Origin: Collinsella aerofaciens | GTDB taxonomy: Bacteria; Actinomycetota; Coriobacteriia; Coriobacteriales; Coriobacteriaceae | Assembly: GCF_028206795.1 (NCBI RefSeq) | Contig: NZ_JAQLFJ010000003.1 | Location: 72,850-136,849 of the forward strand | Length of the DNA: 64,000 bases | Direction: 5' to 3' | In this document: positions 19,370-27,332 of the stretch, piece after piece | How positions within the stretch are numbered: the stretch's first letter is position 1 | Layout: the number at the start of each line of letters is the position of its first letter | The notes under the pieces: generated by a model | Told to the model about the DNA's origin: nothing | Seen by the model: the letters and a program-made list of their open reading frames with translations, nothing else | The model's database searches: none | Made by a program: the position numbers and the translations under genes

Positions 19370-19618
19370 ATGCATGACGTCGGAATGAACATGAGCCAGC
19401 TTGCCATGAGCGTCAAGCAGGTCGACGACACCATTGAGCTCGCTCACGAGTGGAGCCATCAGCTGCTGCATGCGACCGAGAACTTTGACATGGAGCGCAT
19501 TGGCGCCAAGCTCGAGGCCGCCATGGCGGCACTCCACGAGGCGCACGATGCGCTCGAGGGCTACGAGGAGGCCATCGAGGCCGACCACAACTCCGTCGGC
19601 TCTGTGAAACTGGTGTAA
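19370..19618 (+). CDS. Small hypothetical protein preceding NikR
   Basis: The 82-residue protein is almost entirely helical by composition: SQLAMSVKQVDDTIELAHEWSHQLLHATENF and a long Glu/Ala-rich second half. It has no signal peptide or membrane segment. Several His and Met residues (HDVGMNM, HEWSH, HATEN, HEAHD) could bind a metal such as nickel, but no named motif is present. AAAAGGAGACTCCCC precedes the ATG. It ends one base before the GTG of nikR and so forms a transcription and translation unit with it. This points to a role in nickel or hydrogenase control. I do not recognise the family. Confidence 0.8.
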   Translation: MHDVGMNMSQLAMSVKQVDDTIELAHEWSHQLLHATENFDMERIGAKLEAAMAALHEAHDALEGYEEAIEADHNSVGSVKLV

Positions 19619-19619
19619 C

Positions 19620-20114
19620 GTGGCCGAGCACGAGCACGCGCACAATCACGGTGCGGACGACGATGCAAGCTGCCGCTACAGCGGCTCCAGCTCCGAGCTG
19701 GTCCGCTTTTCGGTCACCGCGCCCGACGACCTGCTGCGCCGCTTTGACGAGCAGATCGCGCGCCGCGGTGACGTGGCTAACCGATCCGAGGCCGTACGCG
19801 ATCTGATTCGCGCCTCGATCGCCAAGGAGCAGATGCGCACGCCCGACGAGCAGGTCATCGGTTCGCTCACCATGATCTATGACCACCATACCGGCGATCT
19901 GACGCGCCGTCTGGACGAGGTGCAGCACGACTACACCGACGAGATTGTCTCGACCATGCACGTGCATCTGGACCACCACAACTGCCTGGAGATTCTGGCG
20001 CTCAAGGGTCGCGGCAAACGCGTCTATGAGCTAGCGGACCGGTTGCTGGGACTGCGCGGCGTTAAGCACGGCGAGCTCACCTGCGCCGCCACCAAGCAGA
20101 GCCTGGGGCTGTAG
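19620..20114 (+). CDS. nikR: NikR-like nickel-responsive regulator
   Basis: The 164-residue protein has an N-terminal ribbon-helix-helix domain (about 25-72: VRFSVTAPDDLLRRFDEQIARRG...NRSEAVRDLIR) and a C-terminal ACT-like metal-binding domain. The nickel-site residues of NikR are visible (HHTGDLTRRL, then HVHLDHHNC with the Cys ligand). The extreme N-terminus is His-rich (AEHEHAHNHG), an unusual extra potential metal sink. Start is GTG, one base after the preceding gene. NikR usually represses nickel uptake and related genes when Ni(II) is replete. Position before hypF suggests control of hydrogenase maturation; no GTATGA-N16-TCATAC site was found. Confidence 0.9.
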   Translation: MAEHEHAHNHGADDDASCRYSGSSSELVRFSVTAPDDLLRRFDEQIARRGDVANRSEAVRDLIRASIAKEQMRTPDEQVIGSLTMIYDHHTGDLTRRLDEVQHDYTDEIVSTMHVHLDHHNCLEILALKGRGKRVYELADRLLGLRGVKHGELTCAATKQSLGL

Positions 20115-20137
20115 CGGGATTTCCCGCAGCGCACCTG

Positions 20138-20208
20138 CCAAAAAGGGACAGGTTTGTTTTGGCAGGTTTAGAAGTTTTACCGACCAAAATAAACCTGTCC
20201 CTTTTTGG
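20138..20208. repeat. 25-bp inverted repeat upstream of hypF
   Basis: Arms 20138-20162 and 20184-20208 (24 of 25 paired; core AAAAAGGGACAGGTTT) enclose 21 bases and end 25 bases before the hypF ATG. It shares the GGGACAGG core with palindromes at 36467-36509 and 59398-59442. It could act as a terminator or attenuator between nikR and hypF or be a dispersed repeat. Confidence 0.75.
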
Positions 20209-20232
20209 TCGGTTTTGACGAGGGGAAGCCAC

Positions 20233-22686
20233 ATGCGGCATGTGCATATTCATGTGACGGGCATTGTGCAGGGCGTTGGCATGCGGCCATTTGTGTATCG
20301 CGAGGCTATGGCGCATGGCATCTGCGGCTGGGTGCTCAACGCGGGCGATGGCGTACACATCGAGGCGCATGCTTTGAGCGAGGCGCTCGACGAATTTGTC
20401 ACCGCGCTGTCGGAGCACGCGCCGGCCGCAGCCCGCGTTGAGCATGTCGCTGTTGCAGACCTGGAGCCCGACGCTTGGGATGCCGACGATGAGCAGGTCT
20501 TTCGTATTGTAGCGTCACAGGATCAGACCGTGCACACGACGCTCATCTCCCCCGATATCGCCACCTGTGACGACTGCCTGCGCGAACTGTTCGACCCCGC
20601 CGACCGTCGCTATCACTACCCCTTTACCAACTGCACCAACTGCGGGCCGCGCTTTACCATCATCCGGTCGCTGCCTTATGACCGAGCGGCCACGTCGATG
20701 GATTGCTTTCCTATGTGCCCCGAGTGCGCTGCAGAGTATGGCGACCCGCTTGACCGGCGCTTTCATGCGCAGCCCGATGCCTGCTTTGACTGCGGGCCAC
20801 ATATTACCTGGCGCGAGGCGGCGGGCGACATGGAGCTCGAGGGCTCGGGGGCGATGCCGGCCGTCGGCAGCACGCGCGAAACCAGCGATGCCATTATTGA
20901 CCGCTGTGTCGAGCTGCTGGCCAGCGGCGGTATTGTCGCCATCAAGGGGCTGGGCGGATTCCATCTGGCCTGCAACGCCGCCAATGAGCAGGCGGTGGTC
21001 GAGCTGCGCCGTCGCAAGCGCCGCAGCAACAAGCCGCTTGCCGTTATGGTGCGCAGCCTTGCCGATACTGAACGCCTGTGCCATGTCGATGATGCCGAGC
21101 GCGACTTGCTGGCCGGCAGCATCCGCCCCATTGTGCTGCTGCGCCGCCGTGTTGTTGGCGAGGGAGATTCCCCCGACGGCCTTACACTCGCGCCATCCGT
21201 CGCGCACGATCTACCCGATCTCGGCGTCATGCTCCCCTATACACCGCTTCAGCATCTGCTGCTTGCAGCTGCCTCGTCGCATGGCATGCACGCGCTGGTC
21301 ATGACCAGCGGAAACCTGAGCGAGGAACCTATCGAGACCGACGATGCCCTTGCATGGGAACATCTTGTTGCCGCCGGCATCGCCGACGCGCTACTTGGCA
21401 ACGACCGTGCGATTCTCTCACGCTACGACGACTCCGTGGTACGTGTGGTCGACGGCACCGTCATGCCTGTGCGTCGCGCACGCGGATATGCGCCGCAACC
21501 GTTGTCGCTGCCGGCGCTCGACGGCACTGCACCCTGCGTGCTCGCCTGCGGGCCGCAGCAAAAAGCCACGATCGCGCTCACGCGCGAGGACGCCGACGGC
21601 CATGTGGCCTGTTTTGTGTCGCAGCATATCGGCGATGTCGAAAACGGCGCGACCTTCGATGCCTGGAGCGCCGCCCGCGCACGTCTAGAAAACCTCTTTG
21701 ACCTGACGCCTGCCGCCCTGGCATGCGACATGCATCCCAACTATCTATCGAGCCAGTGGGCGCGTGAGCGGGCACGGGAGCACAGTCTGCCGCTAATCGA
21801 AATCCAGCATCATCATGCGCACATCGCGAGCGTAATGGCAGAGGCGATTGTCGCTGGCCGGATTGCGCCTGATGCACGCGTCCTCGGTATTGCCTTCGAT
21901 GGTACGGGTGCCGGCACCGACGGCACCATATGGGGCGGTGAGTTTCTTATCGCCGGCCTTGCCGATTTTGAACGCGCCGCGCACCTGCGCACCTGGGCGC
22001 TGCCAGGCGGAGCCACATCCGTGCGCGATGCCCGGCGCAATGCCTTTGCCCTGCTGAGCGAGCTCGGCCTGCTCGAGCATCCGGGTGCCGCGGGGCTATT
22101 GGGCACCCTCGACGAGCAAACACGCAGCGTGACAGCCACCATGATCGAGCGCGGCATCAACAGCCCGCGTACCAGCAGCATGGGTCGTCTCTTTGATGCC
22201 GCGGCAGCGATTCTGGGCATCTGCGACAAGGCAACCTACGAAGGCGAACCCGCCATAGAACTCGAAGCCGCCGCCTGGCGCGCGCTCGACGGTAAGACCG
22301 TTCGTCTCGACGGCAATCATACGGGCGTATTCACGTCTGCCGACGACTCCCCCATCTTGGACCCCCAACCGCTCATCGAAGCTCTTCTGAATGGAATCGA
22401 GGCAGGCGCGCCGGCCGACAGGCTCGCGCTCGACTTCCATATCGCCATCGTGCGCTCTTCGGCACGAATCGCACGCGAAATCTGCGCGCGCGAAGGCCTC
22501 GATACCGTCGCGCTCTCGGGCGGTGTGTTCATGAACCGGCTTTTGCTTCAGCTCCTTACCCACGAACTCAAAGACGCCGGTCTTGCCGTCTTGGTCCCCC
22601 ATACTGTGCCCGTCAACGACGGCTGCATCGCCTACGGTCAGGCCGCCATCGCTCGCGCTCGCCTCGCGCAGACAGCATCGCGATAG
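20233..22686 (+). CDS. hypF: HypF carbamoyltransferase for [NiFe]-hydrogenase maturation
   Basis: HypF makes the carbamoyl group of the cyanide ligands from carbamoyl phosphate and ATP and passes it to HypE. In order (817 residues) there is an acylphosphatase domain (1 to about 95, HVTGIVQGVGMRPFVYREA). A zinc-finger pair CDDC...CTNCG / CPEC...CFDCG lies at about 110-190. A YrdC-like domain (GGIVAIKGLGGFHLACNA) follows, then a Kae1-like domain with HHHAH metal motif (IQHHHAHIAS) and a VALSGGVFMNR block. ATG 20233 is used because GAGGGGAAG lies upstream and the family begins here. First gene of hypF-C-D-E. Confidence 0.96.
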   Translation: MRHVHIHVTGIVQGVGMRPFVYREAMAHGICGWVLNAGDGVHIEAHALSEALDEFVTALSEHAPAAARVEHVAVADLEPDAWDADDEQVFRIVASQDQTVHTTLISPDIATCDDCLRELFDPADRRYHYPFTNCTNCGPRFTIIRSLPYDRAATSMDCFPMCPECAAEYGDPLDRRFHAQPDACFDCGPHITWREAAGDMELEGSGAMPAVGSTRETSDAIIDRCVELLASGGIVAIKGLGGFHLACNAANEQAVVELRRRKRRSNKPLAVMVRSLADTERLCHVDDAERDLLAGSIRPIVLLRRRVVGEGDSPDGLTLAPSVAHDLPDLGVMLPYTPLQHLLLAAASSHGMHALVMTSGNLSEEPIETDDALAWEHLVAAGIADALLGNDRAILSRYDDSVVRVVDGTVMPVRRARGYAPQPLSLPALDGTAPCVLACGPQQKATIALTREDADGHVACFVSQHIGDVENGATFDAWSAARARLENLFDLTPAALACDMHPNYLSSQWARERAREHSLPLIEIQHHHAHIASVMAEAIVAGRIAPDARVLGIAFDGTGAGTDGTIWGGEFLIAGLADFERAAHLRTWALPGGATSVRDARRNAFALLSELGLLEHPGAAGLLGTLDEQTRSVTATMIERGINSPRTSSMGRLFDAAAAILGICDKATYEGEPAIELEAAAWRALDGKTVRLDGNHTGVFTSADDSPILDPQPLIEALLNGIEAGAPADRLALDFHIAIVRSSARIAREICAREGLDTVALSGGVFMNRLLLQLLTHELKDAGLAVLVPHTVPVNDGCIAYGQAAIARARLAQTASR

Positions 22687-22816
22687 GCGTTTTGCCAGCC
22701 TGCGCGCCGCCGTCTCACAGGTGTAACGCGTTTGCTCGTGACTCCCGCGAGCGCTACCATCAACTGATGGGTAATTAGGCGCCTATCCAGCGCAAAACGT
22801 ATAAAAGGGGAACATT

Positions 22817-23077
22817 ATGTGCCTTGCCGTTCCCGGCAAAGTGGTCAAACGCGACGACGACCTTAAGGCGACCGTCGACATGATGGGCATCGAGCGCCCC
22901 GTTTCGCTGCGCCTCGTGCCGACGGCACAGGTAGGCGACTATATTCTCGTGCACGCCGGCTTTGGCATTCAGATTGTCGACGAGCAGGAAGCCCAAGAGA
23001 CACTCGAGCTCGTCAATACCATGACCGAGCTGGCCGAAGAGGACCAGCTCGCCACTAACCCGGCCGAGGCATACTAG
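22817..23077 (+). CDS. hypC: HypC hydrogenase maturation chaperone
   Basis: The 86-residue HypC/HupF protein begins with MCLAVPGK; Cys2 and His/His-like positions of this motif carry iron and bind HypD and the hydrogenase large-subunit precursor. The central DYILVHAGFGIQIVDEQEAQETLEL helix-strand block is typical of the family. AAAAGGGGAACATT provides the ribosome site. Its TAG overlaps the GTG of hypD by one base, so HypC and HypD, which form the Fe(CN)2CO scaffold complex, are translationally coupled. The gap from hypF is 130 bases, where I see no terminator. Confidence 0.96.
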   Translation: MCLAVPGKVVKRDDDLKATVDMMGIERPVSLRLVPTAQVGDYILVHAGFGIQIVDEQEAQETLELVNTMTELAEEDQLATNPAEAY

Positions 23078-24189
23078 TGGCGGCGGCGCAGCCGGTTCGC
23101 TCCGGTATCGACTTTTCGGCATTTCGCGACCCCAAGCTGGCTCGCGATCTCATCGATCGTATTCATGAGCTTGTCGGCAACCGCAGCATCAACCTTATGG
23201 AAGTCTGCGGCACGCATACCGTGAGCATCGGGCGCTATGGTTTTCGCTCCATTATGCCTGCCGGGCTCAAACTGCTGAGCGGTCCGGGTTGCCCCGTCTG
23301 CGTTACCGCCAACCGCGATATCGACCATGCAATCGCGCTCGCCAAGATGGACGGCGCCATCATCACCACCTTTGGCGACATGATGCGCGTGCCCGGATCG
23401 TCCACCTCGCTTGCCGCGCAAAAGGCCGCGGGGCGCGACATCCGCATCGTCTACTCTCCGCTCGACGCGCTCGACATTGCCGAGCAAAACCCCGATCGCC
23501 CGGTCATTTTTATGGGCGTGGGCTTTGAGACCACAACGCCCACCATCGCCGCCGCCATTTTGGAGGCCGATGCACGCGGGCTCCAGAACTTCTCGGTCTA
23601 TTGCGCCCACAAGACCACGCCGCCGGCGCTATGCGCGATTGCCAACGATCCCGAGACCACCATCGACGGCTTTATCCTGCCGGGCCACGTCGCCACCATC
23701 ACGGGCTTGGCCCCCTTTGGCTTTTTGGTCGACGAGTTTAAGACTCCAGGCGTGGTAACGGGATTTGAGCCGGTCGACATCTTGCAGGGTATCTGCATGC
23801 TGGTCCAGATGGTTGTCGAGGACAGGCCCGCGATCGACAACGCCTACCGCCGTGGCGTCAATGCCGACGGCAATCCCGTGGCGCGCCAGCTGGTCGAGCA
23901 GGTATTTGAGCCGTGCGATACCACATGGCGCGGATTGGGGCCGATTGCCAACTCGGGCCTTTCCATCCGCCCCGAGTTCTCGCGCTTTGATGCCCGTGCT
24001 CGCTTTGACGTGCCCGTTGAGGCGACGGTCGAGCCGCGCGGGTGCCGCTGCGGCGACGTGCTGCGCGGGGCCATTGCGCCGAGCAGCTGCCCGCTCTTTG
24101 GCCGCACCTGCACGCCCGAGCACCCCGTCGGCCCGTGCATGGTGAGCTCCGAGGGCAGCTGCGCGGCGTACTACCGCTACCGCGACTAG
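23077..24189 (+). CDS. hypD: HypD Fe-S scaffold protein for hydrogenase cofactor
   Basis: HypD (370 residues) assembles the Fe(CN)2CO unit with HypC. The redox-active CGTHT motif (MEVCGTHTVSIGRYG), the GPGCPVCVT loop and the VGFETTTP strand are present. The C-terminal [4Fe-4S] region has four or more Cys (CRCGDVLRG...SSCPLFGRTC...GPCMVSSEGSCAAYYRY). Start is GTG at 23077 inside the hypC stop (TAGTG). Complete in length. The next gene, hypE, starts 48 bases later, so hypC-D-E are one transcript. Confidence 0.96.
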   Translation: MAAAQPVRSGIDFSAFRDPKLARDLIDRIHELVGNRSINLMEVCGTHTVSIGRYGFRSIMPAGLKLLSGPGCPVCVTANRDIDHAIALAKMDGAIITTFGDMMRVPGSSTSLAAQKAAGRDIRIVYSPLDALDIAEQNPDRPVIFMGVGFETTTPTIAAAILEADARGLQNFSVYCAHKTTPPALCAIANDPETTIDGFILPGHVATITGLAPFGFLVDEFKTPGVVTGFEPVDILQGICMLVQMVVEDRPAIDNAYRRGVNADGNPVARQLVEQVFEPCDTTWRGLGPIANSGLSIRPEFSRFDARARFDVPVEATVEPRGCRCGDVLRGAIAPSSCPLFGRTCTPEHPVGPCMVSSEGSCAAYYRYRD

Positions 24190-24237
24190 CCCGGACACAC
24201 CCGCACACCGGCACCACCCACGATTGGAGTTTTCGAT

Positions 24238-25272
24238 ATGTCCCATAGCGTTACCGATAGCACCGTCCTGCTGGGCCACGGCTCCGGCGGCCAGATGATG
24301 AAACGCATCATCGATGAGGTCTTTTTGGATGCCTTTGGGTCGCCCGAGCTGCTCGAAGGCAACGACGCCGGCGTCGCCGCGCTGCCCGCGAGCGGGCGCA
24401 TCGCCATGTCGACCGACAGCTTTGTAGTCTCGCCGCAGTTCTTCCCCGGTGGCAACATCGGACGTCTTGCCGTTTGCGGAACCGTTAACGACGTCGCGAC
24501 CTCGGGCGCTAACGTGCGCTACCTCTCATGCGGCTTCATCCTCGAAGAGGGCTACCCCATGGATAAGCTCCGCCAAATTGTGCAGACGATGGCCGAGACA
24601 GCGCGCGAGGCAGGTGTGAAGATTATCACCGGCGACACCAAGGTGGTCGAGCGCGGCGGGGCCGACGGCGTCTACATCAATACCGCCGGCGTGGGCGAGG
24701 TGCCCGCGGGCGTGGCGCTCAGCGGCGCCAACTGCCAGCCTGGCGATGTCATCCTGGTGTCGGGTACACTCGGCGACCACGGTATCGCCATCATGAGTCA
24801 GCGCGAGGGTCTGGCGTTTTCGAGCACCATCGAAAGCGACGCCGCGCCGCTCAACCACCTGATTGCCGACGTCTTGGCCGCAGCGCCTGACACGCGCTGC
24901 TTCCGCGACCCCACGCGCGGTGGCCTGGCCTCGACGCTCAACGAGTTTGCGCAGGCCAGCGGCGTTGCCATGGAGGTCGACGAGGATGCAGTGCCCGTGC
25001 GCCCCGACGTGCAGGCAGCCTGCGAGATGCTCGGCTACGATGTGTTGCAGGTGGCAAACGAGGGCAAGATGGTCGCCTTGGTGCCGGCCGAACAGGCAGA
25101 TGCGGCACTGGCCGCCATGCGCGCCGCCCGCTACGGAGAAAACGCCGCCATCATCGGCCGCGTTTTGCCGCTTGCCAAGGGCGCCCGTCCCGCCGTGCGC
25201 GTACACACCGGCTGGGGCTCGACCCGCATCCTCGACATGCTCGTAGGAGAGCAGCTGCCGAGGATTTGCTAA
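24238..25272 (+). CDS. hypE: HypE thiocarbamate dehydratase
   Basis: HypE (344 residues) is a PurM/ThiL-type ATPase that dehydrates the thiocarbamate on its C-terminal Cys to a thiocyanate, the cyanide source for the Fe site. The N-terminal glycine-rich LLGHGSGGQMMKRII motif, LEGNDAGVAALP, and GDTKVVERG are visible. The protein ends in PRIC, the catalytic C-terminal cysteine, which shows that it is intact. GGAG lies upstream of the ATG. Last hyp gene here; hypA and hypB (nickel insertion) and the hydrogenase subunits must lie elsewhere. Confidence 0.96.
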   Translation: MSHSVTDSTVLLGHGSGGQMMKRIIDEVFLDAFGSPELLEGNDAGVAALPASGRIAMSTDSFVVSPQFFPGGNIGRLAVCGTVNDVATSGANVRYLSCGFILEEGYPMDKLRQIVQTMAETAREAGVKIITGDTKVVERGGADGVYINTAGVGEVPAGVALSGANCQPGDVILVSGTLGDHGIAIMSQREGLAFSSTIESDAAPLNHLIADVLAAAPDTRCFRDPTRGGLASTLNEFAQASGVAMEVDEDAVPVRPDVQAACEMLGYDVLQVANEGKMVALVPAEQADAALAAMRAARYGENAAIIGRVLPLAKGARPAVRVHTGWGSTRILDMLVGEQLPRIC

Positions 25273-25377
25273 CGACAAAGGCTCAGGGCTATTAAAGATA
25301 TTCAGATTCCAAACATGCCCGGCACGCATGCCCAGTATCATGGGGTGCGTTTTACAACTCAAGCGGCAGGAGCACCC

Positions 25378-26046
25378 ATGGCAGCAGCTTTTTCCCATGT
25401 GATTTTTGACCTGGACGGCACCATTCTCAACACGCTCGAGGACCTGGCGGCCGCCGGCAACCATACCTGCGAGATGCACGGCTGGCCCACGTTTGCCGTA
25501 GACGAGTACCGCTACAAGGTGGGAAACGGCATGCTCAAGCTGGTTGAGCGTTTTATGCCTGCCGAATATGCGGGCGACGGTCGCATGTTTGAGCAGACGC
25601 TTGCCGAGTTTAGGGCTTACTACGGCGAGCACAAGGAGGACCACACCGCCCCCTATGCCGGCACGATCGAGATGCTCGACCGTCTGCGCACAGCGGGCGT
25701 TCAGCTTGCCGTGCTCACCAACAAGGATCATATTTCGGCAGCCCCGCTTATCGAGAAATACTTTGGCCCCGATCGCTTTGCGCTGGTACAGGGCCGTGTG
25801 GGCGCATTTCCGCCCAAGCCCGAGGCACCCGTCACGTTGCATGTGATGAAAGAGCTGGGCGCCGATCCGGCAACCACGCTCTATGTGGGCGATTCGAATG
25901 TCGATGTTCTGACCGGCCACAACGCCGGCCTTAAGAGCGCGGGCGTCAGCTGGGGCTTCCGCGGCCGCGCAGAGCTGGAAGCCGCCGGCGCCGACTACGT
26001 GGTAGATACGCAGGACGAACTCGCCGAGCTAATCTTGGGCGAGTAG
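25378..26046 (+). CDS. HAD-superfamily phosphatase (phosphoglycolate phosphatase-like)
   Basis: The 222-residue enzyme has HAD motif I FDLDGTILN (nucleophile and general acid Asp), motif II VLTNKD, a motif III Lys in PPKPEAP and motif IV YVGDSNVD. The helical cap after motif I is of the Gph/PGP subfamily (C1 cap). Likely substrates are small sugar or glycolate phosphates, but specificity cannot be read from the sequence. ATG 25378 is chosen because GCAGGAGCACCC precedes it. It is 105 bases after hypE and may be read from the same transcript. A cluster of palindromes follows. Confidence 0.88.
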   Translation: MAAAFSHVIFDLDGTILNTLEDLAAAGNHTCEMHGWPTFAVDEYRYKVGNGMLKLVERFMPAEYAGDGRMFEQTLAEFRAYYGEHKEDHTAPYAGTIEMLDRLRTAGVQLAVLTNKDHISAAPLIEKYFGPDRFALVQGRVGAFPPKPEAPVTLHVMKELGADPATTLYVGDSNVDVLTGHNAGLKSAGVSWGFRGRAELEAAGADYVVDTQDELAELILGE

Positions 26047-26087
26047 CGAGCGACACCGCTTAACGCAGCTGCGACAATTCTTCCACG

Positions 26088-26252
26088 CGGAAAGTGCATC
26101 CCGTTTTGGAGCTCCGAAATGGGATGCACTTTCCGTTTGAGGCGCGTCGGGGAAACCGTATCCCGTTTCAGAGCAATATTCCGGGTCGCGGTTTCCGCAA
26201 CCCGCCCCATCCGGAAACCGCGACCCGGAATTCGGCCAAAAAACCGGGTCGC
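26088..26252. repeat. Cluster of nested hairpins
   Basis: Hairpin 1 is a near-perfect 48-base palindrome (26088-26135). Hairpin 2 pairs GGAAACCG (26151-26158) with CGGTTTCC (26189-26196). Hairpin 3 pairs 26181-26197 with 26212-26228, 17 bp perfect. Its CCGGGTCGC word occurs again at 26244-26252, so hairpins 2 and 3 are mutually exclusive and alternative pairings exist. Confidence 0.75.
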
Positions 26253-26283
26253 ATTTTCCCGAGCATTTGATACGGCGTTGATA

Positions 26284-26331
26284 CAAGGAGTGTCCCCAAC
26301 TGCCGGCAGAAAAGGAACGTCCCCAAGTGCC
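26284..26331 (+). repeat. 48-bp dispersed repeat, copy 1
   Basis: Matches 49059-49106 at 45 of 48 positions. It has two GTCCCC words (AGGAGTGTCCCCA and AGGAACGTCCCCAAGTGCC). Related GTCCCC/GGGGAC words recur at 35257, 35286, 39433, 46125, 46258 and 49143. Confidence 0.85.
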
Positions 26332-26336
26332 GCCTC

Positions 26337-26520
26337 AATGACTACCATGGCAACGCCGCAGGTAGAGGACGGGCAGCGAGCGGGCACCAGTGCGAACAAA
26401 TTGGCATGAAAAGAGGACGGTATAGACCTTCTGGTCATGCCGTCCTCTTTGAATGACAAGTTGTCGCTCTGGTGCCCGCGCAGCGTCGGGCAGTTACGGC
26501 GTTTGGTAAAACGCCGTAAC
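26337..26520 (+). ncRNA. Structured repeat family A, full copy 1 (candidate RNA)
   Basis: This 184-base element aligns over its whole length with 35291-35473 and its end with 1-57. Predicted pairs: CTACC/GGTAG (26342-26346 with 26361-26365); a small GGC-AAC-GCC hairpin; a 10-bp outer stem (26381-26390 with 26469-26478) extended by four more pairs; a 10-bp stem (26411-26420 with 26440-26449); GACC-TTCT-GGTC; and a 12-bp 3' hairpin (26493-26504 with 26509-26520, loop GGTA). Outer and inner stems differ in sequence from copy 2 but stay paired. Strand is arbitrary. No promoter was identified; it could equally be a mobile palindromic repeat. Confidence 0.6.
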
Positions 26521-26539
26521 GAACTACCGCGTAACTCCC

Positions 26540-27097
26540 CTAGCTCATCATCGCATTCATCATCTCGGTGGTTGCGGAATCGTCAGCAGACCACTCGCCA
26601 TCGTCATTGGCGGTGTACTTGAAGGTAACCTTGGTGTCCTTGGTCTTAGCGGCCTTGGTCACGTCGACCATGACCTGGCCGGCCATCTTGTACAGGTCGT
26701 CCTCGGAAGGCATCGTATCGAGCGCCGCGATCTTCTCCTGATACTGGGTGGCGAAATCTTCAACGATCTTGTTCATGGACTTGCAGGTAATGGTGACATC
26801 GGCAGTCGCGGTGCCCTTGTCCTCGTCGACCGTCACATCGCCGATCTTGTAGTCAAAACCCTCGAGATAGCTCTTGGCGTACTCCTTGGGATCGATGCCC
26901 AGCTGCTCGAACTCGTCGCCCGAGGCCTCTTCCAGGCCGGCGAGGAAGTCGTCGCCGCCGTTCTTGACCTCGTCAAACTGCGTCGTAAGATCCTCGGTGA
27001 TGAGCTCCTCAACCGAAGGACCTCCGCAGCCGGAAAGCACAACCACGCACGCGACCAGAACAGCCATCAGGGGCGCAAGCAGCAGCTTCTTCTTCAT
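26540..27097 (-). CDS. Small lipoprotein, unknown function
   Basis: The 185-residue secreted lipoprotein has a signal peptide MKKKLLLAPLMAVLVACVVVLSGC with lipobox LSGC, so the mature protein would begin at Cys24. The mature part is acidic and helical with two beta-rich stretches. The pattern (repeated KSMNKIVEDFATQYQEKI, VTFKYTANDDGEW) recalls DUF5105-type lipoproteins of Gram-positive gut bacteria, but I cannot name a function. GGGAGGAATGTC precedes ATG 27097; the upstream MPLVGRNV extension lacks a ribosome site. The stop is 20 bases from a family A element. Confidence 0.85.
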   Translation of the reverse strand: MKKKLLLAPLMAVLVACVVVLSGCGGPSVEELITEDLTTQFDEVKNGGDDFLAGLEEASGDEFEQLGIDPKEYAKSYLEGFDYKIGDVTVDEDKGTATADVTITCKSMNKIVEDFATQYQEKIAALDTMPSEDDLYKMAGQVMVDVTKAAKTKDTKVTFKYTANDDGEWSADDSATTEMMNAMMS

Positions 27098-27273
27098 GAC
27101 ATTCCTCCCAACAAGCGGCACCGCGCTTCCCGACGCGGTGCGCGTCGTAACAATAAGGCCATACTAGCCGATAACGAACACCCCCGGCAAAGCAAAGGCG
27201 CAGTCGGCTCGATTTAACGTCCGAACGGTTTACCGGTCCGCCCAACGCGCAATAAAACGTTCCGCCGCATTGC

Positions 27274-27308
27274 AATAAAAAAGGGCGGCCGGATAACCCG
27301 ACCACCCC
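27274..27308 (-). terminator. Terminator of the PTS IIA gene
   Basis: On the minus strand GGGTGGTCGG pairs (with G-U pairs) with CCGGCCGCCC and is followed by TTTTTTATTG. It begins about 25 bases after the stop at 27333. Confidence 0.85.
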
Positions 27309-27332
27309 AAAACACCCTTATGTTGCCGCAGA

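Larger units (their letters stand above)
26047..26539. other. Palindrome-dense intergenic region
   Basis: The 493-bp gap between two converging genes holds no ORF of note. It contains, in order, a 48-base palindrome (26088-26135), overlapping hairpins with repeated CCGGGTCGC words (26151-26252), a 48-base repeat (26284-26331) shared with 49059-49106, and a full copy of structured family A (26337-26520). Confidence 0.85.

Noticed and set aside
26047..26539. CRISPR array
   Set aside because: The repeats here are palindromic units of different sequence and length without regular spacers, and no cas genes are present. I saw no CRISPR array anywhere in the window.
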